Positions 8,653 to 16,305 of a DNA stretch of 32,061 bases are shown here, piece by piece. The translations under genes were made by a program, and so were the position numbers. The stretch is from Ignavibacteriales bacterium (GTDB lineage: Bacteria; Bacteroidota; Ignavibacteria; Ignavibacteriales; Ignavibacteriaceae), in NCBI GenBank assembly GCA_014727845.1, contig WJMR01000232.1, forward strand, positions 1 to 32,061, in the 5' to 3' direction. How positions within the stretch are numbered: the first letter of the stretch is position 1; each line of letters begins with the position of its first letter. A model generated the notes under the pieces. That model worked only from the letters and a program-made list of their open reading frames with translations, was not told the origin of the DNA and did no database searches.

Positions 8653-9000
8653 ATGAATTTCGACGTTGAAAAAATCGACGACGCGATCGTCTTTCGCCTC
8701 CGAGAGCCGCGCCTCGACGCGGAGATCTCGGGATTGGTGAAGCGCGAGGTCGCCGAGGCGATCCGCAAGAACGACGCGGGCAAACTGGCGATCGATCTCA
8801 CGAGCGTCGAGTCGTGCGACAGTTCCGGATTGGGCGCCCTCCTCGTCGCCCACCGATTGGCCGCCGCGGCGAAGGGCGTCGCGGTATTTGTCGGCGTTTC
8901 CGAGCGACTTTTAAAACTACTCGAAATCACGCGGCTCGACCAACTGCTTACGCTCGCCCCATCCGAAAGCGAAGCGATGAAAATCCTCAAAGGAGAATAA
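8653..9000 (+). CDS. STAS-domain protein (anti-anti-sigma factor type)
   Basis: This is a 115-residue single STAS domain, the fold of SpoIIAA/RsbV-type antagonists, which are switched by phosphorylation by an anti-sigma kinase. The core LAIDLTSVESCDSSGLGALL carries the conserved DSSGLG motif, whose Ser is the usual phosphorylation site. Downstream helices (LLKLLEITRLDQLLTLAPS) match the family. No HPK-type anti-sigma kinase or PP2C phosphatase lies nearby. It sits one base after the GT9-like gene and two bases before a symporter start, so it could regulate the transporter or simply share the operon. Family is secure; the partner is unknown. Confidence 0.88.
   Translation: MNFDVEKIDDAIVFRLREPRLDAEISGLVKREVAEAIRKNDAGKLAIDLTSVESCDSSGLGALLVAHRLAAAAKGVAVFVGVSERLLKLLEITRLDQLLTLAPSESEAMKILKGE
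8989..8996 (+). promoter_or_regulatory. RBS fixing the GTG start of the first symporter
   Basis: AAAGGAGA lies inside the last codons of the STAS gene, six bases before the GTG at 9003. It supports the GTG start over upstream in-frame alternatives, which would overlap the STAS gene, and it implies translational coupling. Confidence 0.75.
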
Positions 9001-9002
9001 CC

Positions 9003-10475
9003 GTGCCTGACGCCTCCCACGCCGTTCCCGTTATCGACTATATTATTATTGTCGTCTTTCTCGTCGGCGTCGCTCTTTGGGGCGCGCTCGCGGGCGGCAA
9101 GCAGCGCAGCGTGAAAGACTATTTTCTCGGAACGTCGAAGGCGCCGTGGTTCGCCGTCTGCTTCGCCATCGTCGCCGCCGAAACGAGCACGCTCACCTTC
9201 ATCTCCATCCCCGGCTTGGCGTATCTCACGAACCTGAATTTCCTCCAGCTCACCGTCGGCTACTTGCTCGGGCGCGTCGTCGTCTCGTTCGTTCTCCTGC
9301 CCAAGTATTTCGCGGGGGATCTCTCGACCGCCTACTCGTTCCTCGAAAACCGCTTCGGCGCGAAAACCCGCTCGTTCGCCTCGATCGTCTTCCTCTTTAC
9401 GCGATGGGCGGCGGACGGCGTTCGGCTCTACGCCACCGCCATTCCGCTCTACTTGATGGTGGACATCGACCCGCTCCTCGCCATCGTACTCATCGCGATC
9501 GTGAGTTTGGTTTACACCTACACGGGCGGCGTCAAGGGCGTCATCTGGGTGGACGCGGTGCAGATGTTCGTCTATCTCGGCGGCGCGGTCGTAAGCATCG
9601 GCTTCTTGCTGCACCTCATTCCGGGCGGATGGAGCGCGGTCGTGGCGGCGGCGTCGGACACGAGCAAATTCGAGGTGATCAATCTCGGCTTCGATCTCGG
9701 CGTTAAGGGATTCTTCTCGGATCCCTACACCCTCGTCTCGGGCTTGATCGGCGGCGCCTTCCTCTCGATGGCCTCCCATGGCGTCGATCAGCTGGTGGTG
9801 CAACGCCTCTTGGCGACGCGGGATTTGAAGAGCGCGCGCAAGGCGCTGATCGGAAGCGGCGTGATCGTCATCTTCCAATTCGCGATTTTCATGGTCCTCG
9901 GCGTTATGCTCTACGCGTTCTTGGGCGAGACCGATATGATCAGCGACGAAGTCTTCCCTTATTTCATTTTGCGACACCTGCCTCCGGGCGTGACGGGCTT
10001 CATCATCGCCGGCTTGTTCGCCGCGGCGATGTCCACCATCGCGGGTTCGATGAGTTCGCTCTCCAGTTCGACGATGCTCGATCTATTCATCCCGTTCTCG
10101 AAGAAGGCGCGCGACGACAAGGGGCAGCTCTTTGTTTCGCGCGTGATCACGATTTTCTGGGCGGCGGCGCTTATCGGTTCGGCGGCAATTTTTATGAACT
10201 CGCCGCGCGCGGTCGTCGAAGTCGCCTTGAGCATCGCGTCGTTCACCTACGGCGGATTGCTCGGCGTCTTCCTCCTCGGCGCGCTTAACAAGAAAGCGAA
10301 GCAAGAGGACGCGCTCGCGGCGTTCGTGGCGGGCATTTTCATAATGATCACGGTCATCGCGCTCGGGTTGGTGGCGTGGACGTGGTTCACGCTCGTCGGC
10401 GTCGCGGCGTCGCTCGTCGTCGGATCGGCGCTCGCGGCGCTCTCCAAACGCGAGAAGAAGGCGCCCGAGGCGTAG
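9003..10475 (+). CDS. Sodium:solute symporter (SSS family)
   Basis: This is a 490-residue inner-membrane Na+-coupled symporter of the SSS (SLC5-like) family. It begins with the hydrophobic helix VIDYIIIVVFLVGVALWGAL and has the early motif VKDYFLGTSKAPWFAV followed by AAETSTLTFISIPGLAYL. VYTYTGGVKGVIWVDAVQ and AGLFAAAMSTIAGSMSSLSS, the conserved sodium-site region, follow; about 13 transmembrane segments are expected. The GTG start is set by a strong ribosome-binding site at 8989-8996, and an upstream reading would overlap the STAS gene. The substrate cannot be read from sequence; sugars, carboxylates, amino acids and sialic acid are all transported by members. A second SSS gene follows 69 bases later. 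Confidence 0.92.
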   Translation: MPDASHAVPVIDYIIIVVFLVGVALWGALAGGKQRSVKDYFLGTSKAPWFAVCFAIVAAETSTLTFISIPGLAYLTNLNFLQLTVGYLLGRVVVSFVLLPKYFAGDLSTAYSFLENRFGAKTRSFASIVFLFTRWAADGVRLYATAIPLYLMVDIDPLLAIVLIAIVSLVYTYTGGVKGVIWVDAVQMFVYLGGAVVSIGFLLHLIPGGWSAVVAAASDTSKFEVINLGFDLGVKGFFSDPYTLVSGLIGGAFLSMASHGVDQLVVQRLLATRDLKSARKALIGSGVIVIFQFAIFMVLGVMLYAFLGETDMISDEVFPYFILRHLPPGVTGFIIAGLFAAAMSTIAGSMSSLSSSTMLDLFIPFSKKARDDKGQLFVSRVITIFWAAALIGSAAIFMNSPRAVVEVALSIASFTYGGLLGVFLLGALNKKAKQEDALAAFVAGIFIMITVIALGLVAWTWFTLVGVAASLVVGSALAALSKREKKAPEA

Positions 10476-10481
10476 CGGATT

Positions 10482-10517
10482 CCCGCGTGGCTTGGGGACG
10501 TTATCCGAACACGCGGG
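10482..10517 (+). repeat. Inverted repeat between the two symporter genes
   Basis: CCCGCGTG (10482-10489) and CACGCGGG (10510-10517) form a perfect 8-bp stem with a 20-base loop in the gap between the symporter genes. There is no T-run, so it is not a standard intrinsic terminator. It might be an mRNA-processing or stability stem, or an operator. Confidence 0.5.
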
Positions 10518-10544
10518 CAAGACACAAGCAGGAAAGACAGGGTT

Positions 10545-12461
10545 ATGGCGGAACTCCAATTGATCGACGGCGCGGTCATCGCGCTTTTCTTCCTCGCCAT
10601 CTTCGGCATCGCGGCGTACTATTCCAAGCAAGCGAGCAAAGGCACGGGCGAGTTCTTCCTCTCGGGCAGGAACCTCCCGTGGTACATCGCGGGCACGGCT
10701 ATGGTGGCGACGACGTTCGCCGCCGACACGCCTCTCGCCGTCACCGAGTTGGTGGCGAAGAACGGCGTGGCGGGCAACTGGCTTTGGTGGAACCTCGCCA
10801 TCGGCGGCATGCTCACCGTCTTCTTCTTCGCGAAACTGTGGCGACGCGCCGACATAATGACGGACGTCGAGTTCGTCGAGCTCCGCTACTCGGGCAAGCC
10901 GGCGGCGTGGCTTCGCGGATTCCGCGCGCTCTATCTCGGCGTGTTTATGAACGCCGTCGTGCTCGGCTGGGTGCACAAAGCGATGGAGAAAATCTTCGCC
11001 GTTACGGTTCCGCAGTTCGACGCCTTCCTCCTCGTCGCGATCGCGGCGGTGATCATCGGCGTGTACGCCTCCGCCTCGGGCTTGGTGGGCACGGCTCGGA
11101 CGGATAGCTTTCAGTTCGTATTCGCGATGGGCGGCTGCGTCATTCTCGCGGTCATCGTCGTCAACCTGCCGGAAATCGGCGGCACCGTCGGTTTGGCGGA
11201 TCAGTTGGCGCCGCGCGTGTTGGATTTCTTCCCGAGGATCGGCGACGTCTCCGTCGAAGGGGTGACGGGAGGCGTGTTGGCGCTCAGCGTCGGCGCGTTC
11301 ATCGCGCACGTCGGGTTGCAGTGGTGGTCGAGCTGGTATCCCGGCAGCGACCCGGGCGGCGGCGGCTACGTGGCGCAGCGGATGATGTCCGCCAAGAACG
11401 AGGAACACTCGCTCTTCGCAACGCTCTGGTTCACCATCGCGCACTACGCCATTCGCCCTTGGCCCTGGATCGTCGTCGCGCTCGCCGCGCTGGTTCTGCT
11501 TCCGCGCGCGCACAGCCCCGAGGCGCTCCAAAAGGAAAACCCGGCTATGTACGAGCTCGCCGAGCGCGCATACGACGATCGGACGCTCCTCCTCTCCGAC
11601 GACGCGAAATTCCAAGACGAGGAGTTCCGACAGTTTTACGAGAAGTACGAAAACACGATCGACCCGGGCGTGATGTATCCGAAACTGATGATCCGCCACC
11701 TTCCCGCCGGTTTGCTCGGCTTGCTCTTGGCGACGTTCCTCGCGGCGTATATGTCCACTATCGCGTCCCAGCTTAATTGGGGGACGTCCTACATCGTCAA
11801 CGATTTCTATCGGCGATTCATCAAGCCCGACAAGGACGAGCGACACTACGTGCTCGTCTCGCGCGTATCGATCGTGTTGCTGGTTCTGCTATCGCTGTTG
11901 ATTACGCGGTTCCTCCTCCACACCGTTTCGGGCGCGTGGGAGTTCATCATCAACGCGAGCGCGGGCATGGGCGCCGCGCTTATTCTGCGTTGGTGGTGGT
12001 GGCGCGTGAACGCGTGGAGCGAGATCAGCTCGATGATCGCGCCGCTCGTCATCTATCCGATCGCGCGCTACGGCTTCGACGTCGAGTCGCCGATCACCCT
12101 CTACCCGACCGTCCTCGGCACGACGATCGTCTGGCTCGCCGTCACGTTTCTCACCAAACCGACGGACGAGGAGACGCTGATCAAATTCTATCGCCGCGCC
12201 TATCCCGGCGGAATCGGGTGGCGGCGCATCCAAGAGAAACTGCCGGAGGTCCGCGGCGGACAAGGGTTCGGACGCTTGTTCGTCAACTGGGTCTTGGGCG
12301 TCGTCCTCGTCTATAGCGCGCTGTACGGCATCGGCCAACTTATTTTCGCGGAGTTCCTCACGGGAGGCGTCGCGCTCGCGGGCTCGGTCGTCGCCGCGAC
12401 CGTCATCCGCTCCAACCTTCGGAAGGGCGACCTCGCCGAGAAGAGCGCGGAAGGCGCGTAG
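10545..12461 (+). CDS. Sodium:solute symporter (SSS family), long form
   Basis: This is a 638-residue inner-membrane SSS transporter, about 150 residues longer than its neighbour. The N-terminus shows the family pattern (GEFFLSGRNLPWYIAGTAMV, FAADTPLAVTELV). The core motif LATFLAAYMSTIASQLNWGT aligns with the sodium-site helix of SSS proteins and is followed by SYIVNDFYRRF. A hydrophilic loop at about 325-380 (HSPEALQKENPAMYELAE through FYEKYENTIDPG) and an extended C-terminal membrane region with RWWWWRVNAW account for the extra length. It begins 69 bases after the first symporter with a CAGGAAAG-like site. The two share a fold but little obvious sequence, so this is not a recent tandem duplication. 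Substrate unknown. Confidence 0.9.
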   Translation: MAELQLIDGAVIALFFLAIFGIAAYYSKQASKGTGEFFLSGRNLPWYIAGTAMVATTFAADTPLAVTELVAKNGVAGNWLWWNLAIGGMLTVFFFAKLWRRADIMTDVEFVELRYSGKPAAWLRGFRALYLGVFMNAVVLGWVHKAMEKIFAVTVPQFDAFLLVAIAAVIIGVYASASGLVGTARTDSFQFVFAMGGCVILAVIVVNLPEIGGTVGLADQLAPRVLDFFPRIGDVSVEGVTGGVLALSVGAFIAHVGLQWWSSWYPGSDPGGGGYVAQRMMSAKNEEHSLFATLWFTIAHYAIRPWPWIVVALAALVLLPRAHSPEALQKENPAMYELAERAYDDRTLLLSDDAKFQDEEFRQFYEKYENTIDPGVMYPKLMIRHLPAGLLGLLLATFLAAYMSTIASQLNWGTSYIVNDFYRRFIKPDKDERHYVLVSRVSIVLLVLLSLLITRFLLHTVSGAWEFIINASAGMGAALILRWWWWRVNAWSEISSMIAPLVIYPIARYGFDVESPITLYPTVLGTTIVWLAVTFLTKPTDEETLIKFYRRAYPGGIGWRRIQEKLPEVRGGQGFGRLFVNWVLGVVLVYSALYGIGQLIFAEFLTGGVALAGSVVAATVIRSNLRKGDLAEKSAEGA

Positions 12462-12474
12462 TGTTTTTATACCG

Positions 12475-12492
12475 CCGCCGTTTTCGTAACTT
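12475..12492 (+). promoter_or_regulatory. Promoter-like CCGCCG-T-tract-TAACTT motif
   Basis: CCGCCGTTTTCG is followed by TAACTT at 12487-12492, 24 bases before the 7TM-HD start. The same arrangement occurs before the genes at 21311 and 25785. It probably marks the -10 region of this organism's main promoter; this is inferred from recurrence only. Confidence 0.4.
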
Positions 12493-12516
12493 ACTCGGAA
12501 ACGACGCACGAGCGCT

Positions 12517-14733
12517 ATGAAAATAAAAGAGAGCAAACGCGTAAAGATACTGATGCTCGCGGCGACCGCGGCGGCGCTGACGGTTATGTTCCCGACGGGC
12601 GAGTCGCTCGAATCCGAGGTGCCCGTCGGCTCCATCTGGATCCAAGACGATCTCATCGCCGACTTCAGTTTCCCCATCTATAAGGATAAGCAACTCTATC
12701 GGCGCCAACTCGAGGAGGCGAAGGAGGACGTCCTCCCGATCTTCCTTAAAACTTCGACGCCCGCCGAAACGGCGCGCGACTCGCTCGCCCGATACAACGC
12801 GACGTTGCGCGAGACGATCGACGGCAACCTCGCCTCGGAAGACACGCTCTTCCAACCCCCGACGTTCCTCTCCGCCGCCTCCTACAAAACGTTCCGCGCG
12901 GCGCGCGTCCGCGAACGACAAGGCGCGGAGGACGGCGCGACGCTCTCGACCCTTTACGAACACGCCCGGGAGGCGCTCAACGCCGTGTACGAAACGGGCG
13001 TGCTCAACATGAGCTACGACAAGATCGGCCGCGACTCGATCTCCATCCGCCAAGGGAAAATCGACATCATCGCGCCCGAGAAGGCGTACCTCGATCGCGA
13101 CGCCGCCCGCGCCAAGATCGACCGCGTGGTGAGCCGACTCGCGGAGAACGAGGCGACGCGCAGGGCGTTGGTGGAATACGTCGCGCACTTCGTTCAGCCG
13201 AACGTGCTCTATCAGCCGGGACTCACGCGCGAGGAGATCGCGCTGAGGCAGAGCAAAGTCTCCCGCAACGTCGGCATCGTCAACGAGAACGAACGCATCG
13301 TCGCCAAGCACGACCGCGTAACGTCCGACATTAAACGCAAGATCGACTCCTACAAGAACGTGAAGGGCGAGATGAGCGGCGCGCAGAATCGATGGCTGCA
13401 ACTGCTCGGAAAGTTCCTCCACACCCTCGCGCTCTTGTCGATCCTTCTCATCTATCTTTACTATTTCCGTCCGCGCTTGTGGAACGACAACCTCAAGCTC
13501 TCGCTCTTCGCGCTTCTCTTCCTGTGGATGGGCTCGCTGACGTACATCGCCAATCAGATCGATTCGAGCGCGTCGATCCACCTTCTCGTCTTCATCCCCG
13601 CCGCGTCGATGATGCTCACGATCGTGTTCGACTCGCGCGTCGGATTCTACACGACGATGATATTGGCGTTGATGTGCGCGGCTATTCGCGGGAACGACTA
13701 CTCGTTCGCCGTGATGAACGTCGTCGCCGGCTCGCTCGCGGTGTACACCGTACGCGACATTCAAAACCGTTCGCAAATTTTTCACTCCTTCGGCTTCATC
13801 CTCCTCGGATACGCCGTCGCCATCGTCGCCTTCGGTCTCGAGCGATACTCTCCGATGGGCGATATTTTTATCGACGTCGGGTTCGCCGCGATTAACGCGC
13901 TCCTCAGCCCGGCGCTCGCCTACGGCTTGCTCGTTTTCCTCGAACGGATTTTCGGCATCACCACCGACTTGACGCTCCTCGAGTTGAGCAACTTTGACCG
14001 TCCGCTCCTGCGCGAGCTTTCCCGCAAGGCGCCCGGCACCTTCAGTCACTCGGTCACCATCGGCACCCTCGCCGAATCCGCCGCCGAAGCGATCGGCGCC
14101 AATCCGATGCTGGCGAGAGTCGGCGCCTACTACCACGACATCGGCAAAATGTTCTCACCGGATAATTTCGTCGAGAACCAGCTCGACGCCGGCAATCCGC
14201 ACGACGAGCGAAAACCCGAGGAGAGCGCCGCGCTCATCCGACGACACGTCGAGAAGGGGATAGAAACGGCTAAGCAATACAAGCTTCCCCAAGAGATTAT
14301 CGACTTCATCCCGATGCACCACGGCGATATGGTGATCACGTATTTCTACGAGAAGGCCAAAGAGCTTTACGGCGAGGAGAATGTGGACGTCGCCGACTAC
14401 CGCTATCCCGGACCCAAACCGAATTCCAAAGAGACGGGCATCCTGATGGTCGCCGACGCGTGCGAGTCCGCCGTCCGTTCCCTCGACGATCCTGACGCCG
14501 AAAAGATCGAGAACCTCATCGCCAATCTGATCCGCGCTCGCTTCGAGTCGGGACAGCTGGACGAGACGCCGCTTACATTCGCCGATCTCAGAAGGATTCG
14601 TAAAACCTTCGTCGGTATTCTGCTGGGCCAACGCCACCGACGCGTACGCTATCCGAACCAGGACAAGATGGAGTCGCGGGACGAGGCGAGCGACGGCGTC
14701 AAGGAGGATCCGAAGGACGATAAGTCGTCGTGA
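12517..14733 (+). CDS. 7TM-HD family phosphohydrolase (PgpH/YqfF-like)
   Basis: This is a 738-residue membrane phosphohydrolase with the architecture of Listeria PgpH, which degrades cyclic di-AMP. An N-terminal membrane anchor (about 10-27) precedes an extracytoplasmic 7TMR-HDED-type domain (about 45-285), then seven transmembrane helices (about 292-480; LLSILLIYLYYF, LVFIPAASMMLTIVF, NVVAGSLAVYTV). A cytoplasmic HD domain follows. The metal-binding and catalytic residues are visible: His511 (GTFSHSVTIG), His540-Asp541 (YYHDIGKM), His601-His602 (PMHHGD) and Asp647 (VADACES). No diadenylate cyclase is in the window, so the substrate is inferred from the family. It starts a coupled unit: its stop overlaps the GTG of xerD. 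It has no Shine-Dalgarno but a promoter-like motif at 12475-12492. Confidence 0.9.
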   Translation: MKIKESKRVKILMLAATAAALTVMFPTGESLESEVPVGSIWIQDDLIADFSFPIYKDKQLYRRQLEEAKEDVLPIFLKTSTPAETARDSLARYNATLRETIDGNLASEDTLFQPPTFLSAASYKTFRAARVRERQGAEDGATLSTLYEHAREALNAVYETGVLNMSYDKIGRDSISIRQGKIDIIAPEKAYLDRDAARAKIDRVVSRLAENEATRRALVEYVAHFVQPNVLYQPGLTREEIALRQSKVSRNVGIVNENERIVAKHDRVTSDIKRKIDSYKNVKGEMSGAQNRWLQLLGKFLHTLALLSILLIYLYYFRPRLWNDNLKLSLFALLFLWMGSLTYIANQIDSSASIHLLVFIPAASMMLTIVFDSRVGFYTTMILALMCAAIRGNDYSFAVMNVVAGSLAVYTVRDIQNRSQIFHSFGFILLGYAVAIVAFGLERYSPMGDIFIDVGFAAINALLSPALAYGLLVFLERIFGITTDLTLLELSNFDRPLLRELSRKAPGTFSHSVTIGTLAESAAEAIGANPMLARVGAYYHDIGKMFSPDNFVENQLDAGNPHDERKPEESAALIRRHVEKGIETAKQYKLPQEIIDFIPMHHGDMVITYFYEKAKELYGEENVDVADYRYPGPKPNSKETGILMVADACESAVRSLDDPDAEKIENLIANLIRARFESGQLDETPLTFADLRRIRKTFVGILLGQRHRRVRYPNQDKMESRDEASDGVKEDPKDDKSS

Positions 14734-15641
14734 ACACGGTCGTCGTTGGACGGGACGACTTCCTCCGCGAATTCGCCGCGTCGCTTAAGTTCGAACGCAA
14801 CCTTTCCGACAACACCCTCGACGCGTACACCCGCGACTTGAACGGGCTGCTCGCGTTCCTCAAAGAGCGCGGCGTAACCGATTGGAGCGACGCCGACGCC
14901 CCGACGCTTCACGATTATCTTACAACGTTGTACGATCTCGGACTCTCGACCCGATCGGCGGCGCGACGCCTTTCGTCGATTAAAACCTTTTTCAACTGGC
15001 TCGCCGCGAACGACTACATCGAGCGCAATCCCGCAGATAAGCTCGACGCGCCGAAACTCTCCCGCAAACTTCCCGACGTCTTGAGCGTCGAGGAGATCGA
15101 ACAAATGTTCGCCACCGCCGACCTCGCCAACCCTCGCGGCGTCCGCGACCGCGCCATACTCGAGACGTTCTACGCGTGCGGCTTGCGCGTCTCGGAGCTT
15201 ATCGGGCTGACGCTTTCGAACATCTTTTTCGACGACCGCGTCGTCCGCGTCTTCGGCAAAGGCGCAAAAGAACGGCTCGTCCCGATCGGTTCGAGCGCCG
15301 TAACGTATCTACGCGAGTACCTCAAGCGAGGCCGCCCCATACTCAATCGACAAGCGGCGGGCGAGAACGTCGTCTTCCTCAACGCGCGCGGTACACGGCT
15401 TTCTCGGATGGGCGTGTACAACGTCGTCGCGAACGCCGCGCGGGACGCGGGTATCGAGCGAAAGATTCATCCGCACACGTTTCGCCACTCGTTCGCCACG
15501 CACCTTATCGAGGGGGGCGCCGACCTCCGCGCCGTGCAAGAGATGCTCGGTCACGTCGATATTTCAGCAACACAAATCTACACGCACGTCGATCGTCAAT
15601 TCGTCAAAGAAGAGCATCGACGGTATCACCCGCGAGGATAG
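14730..15641 (+). CDS. Tyrosine recombinase XerC/XerD
   Basis: This is a 303-residue site-specific recombinase that resolves chromosome dimers at dif with FtsK. It has an N-terminal SAM-like core-binding domain (about 1-95; FLREFAASLKFERNLSDNTL) and a C-terminal catalytic domain. All catalytic residues are present: Arg153 (ACGLRVSEL), Lys177 (FGKGAKERL), His249 and Arg252 (HTFRHSFATHL), His275 (MLGHVDIS) and nucleophile Tyr284 (IYTHV). The length and the full SAM-like N-terminus favour a housekeeping XerC/D over an integron or phage integrase, and no att sites or mobile genes flank it. I cannot tell XerC from XerD. Its GTG start overlaps the preceding stop (GTGA), so it is translationally coupled to the 7TM-HD gene. 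Confidence 0.93.
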   Translation: MNTVVVGRDDFLREFAASLKFERNLSDNTLDAYTRDLNGLLAFLKERGVTDWSDADAPTLHDYLTTLYDLGLSTRSAARRLSSIKTFFNWLAANDYIERNPADKLDAPKLSRKLPDVLSVEEIEQMFATADLANPRGVRDRAILETFYACGLRVSELIGLTLSNIFFDDRVVRVFGKGAKERLVPIGSSAVTYLREYLKRGRPILNRQAAGENVVFLNARGTRLSRMGVYNVVANAARDAGIERKIHPHTFRHSFATHLIEGGADLRAVQEMLGHVDISATQIYTHVDRQFVKEEHRRYHPRG

Positions 15642-15642
15642 T

Positions 15643-16305
15643 ATGTTTAATCACGAAGCGATCGAACGCCTGCTTCATTTCGCGACGCTCATGCCGATCT
15701 TCTTTCTCTCGATCGCCGCGCACGAGTACGCCCACGCGCGCGCCGCGTATCACTACGGCGACGACACCGCCAAAAAGCAAGGACGCCTTACGCTCAATCC
15801 GCTCAAGCACCTCGATCTCGTCGGCTCGGTCTTGATGCCGCTGATGGCGTTCTTCTCCGGCTTCGCGCTCATCGGGTGGGCGAAGCCCGTGCCCGTCAAT
15901 CCCGCCAATTTCGGCGACCCGCGCGGCGACGACGCGGTCGTAACGTTCTTCGGTCCCGGCGCCAACCTCGCGCTCGCCTTCGCGTTCCTCGCCGTCTTCG
16001 CCGCCGTCTTTCATGGCCCTTTCCTCCCAATCGACGTCGCCAACGTCGTCGTGCAAATCGCATGGTACGGCATGTACCTCAACGTCTTCCTTTGCCTTTT
16101 CAACTTGCTCCCCATTCCCCCGCTCGACGGCTCGCATCTCCTCTACGCGCTCTTCCCGACCGAAACGATGCGAAGCTACATGCGCTTGGGCGCTTACGGA
16201 ACGTTCATTCTCCTCGTCTTCATCTACAGTCCGTTGTGGGATTACTTTTCGAGCGTCGTCGATTTCGCGTTGGATAATATGCTCAAACTCGCGGGGGCGT
16301 CGTGA
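15643..16305 (+). CDS. Site-2 protease-like M50 family membrane protein
   Basis: This 220-residue polytopic membrane protein belongs to the M50 (site-2 protease) family of intramembrane zinc metalloproteases. The zinc motif HEYAH is at His27-Glu28-His31. The second conserved motif NLLPIPPLDGSH (third metal ligand Asp) is in a later helix, around residues 155-166. The family pattern between them, QGRLTLNPLKHLDLVGS and GWAKPVPVNPANF, is intact. It has no PDZ domain, so it is the short YwhC-like type rather than RseP. It starts one base after the xerD stop, and its own stop overlaps the next GTG. An ECF sigma/anti-sigma pair lies further downstream at 27160-28480, but nothing shows that this protease acts on it. 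Confidence 0.9.
   Translation: MFNHEAIERLLHFATLMPIFFLSIAAHEYAHARAAYHYGDDTAKKQGRLTLNPLKHLDLVGSVLMPLMAFFSGFALIGWAKPVPVNPANFGDPRGDDAVVTFFGPGANLALAFAFLAVFAAVFHGPFLPIDVANVVVQIAWYGMYLNVFLCLFNLLPIPPLDGSHLLYALFPTETMRSYMRLGAYGTFILLVFIYSPLWDYFSSVVDFALDNMLKLAGAS

Noticed and set aside
6490-14136. Long minus-strand open frames (6490-8148, 8136-9977, 10083-11846, 12403-14136)
   Set aside because: They are antiphase to ligA, the symporters and the 7TM-HD gene, are rich in Arg/Asp/Glu/Ala without recognisable domains, and arise from the G+C-rich GNC-type codon bias of the real genes.
14730-15641. Tyrosine recombinase as a sign of an integrated element
   Set aside because: It has the normal XerC/D length and full SAM-like N-terminus, sits in a coupled housekeeping run, and no direct repeats, tRNA target or phage genes flank it.
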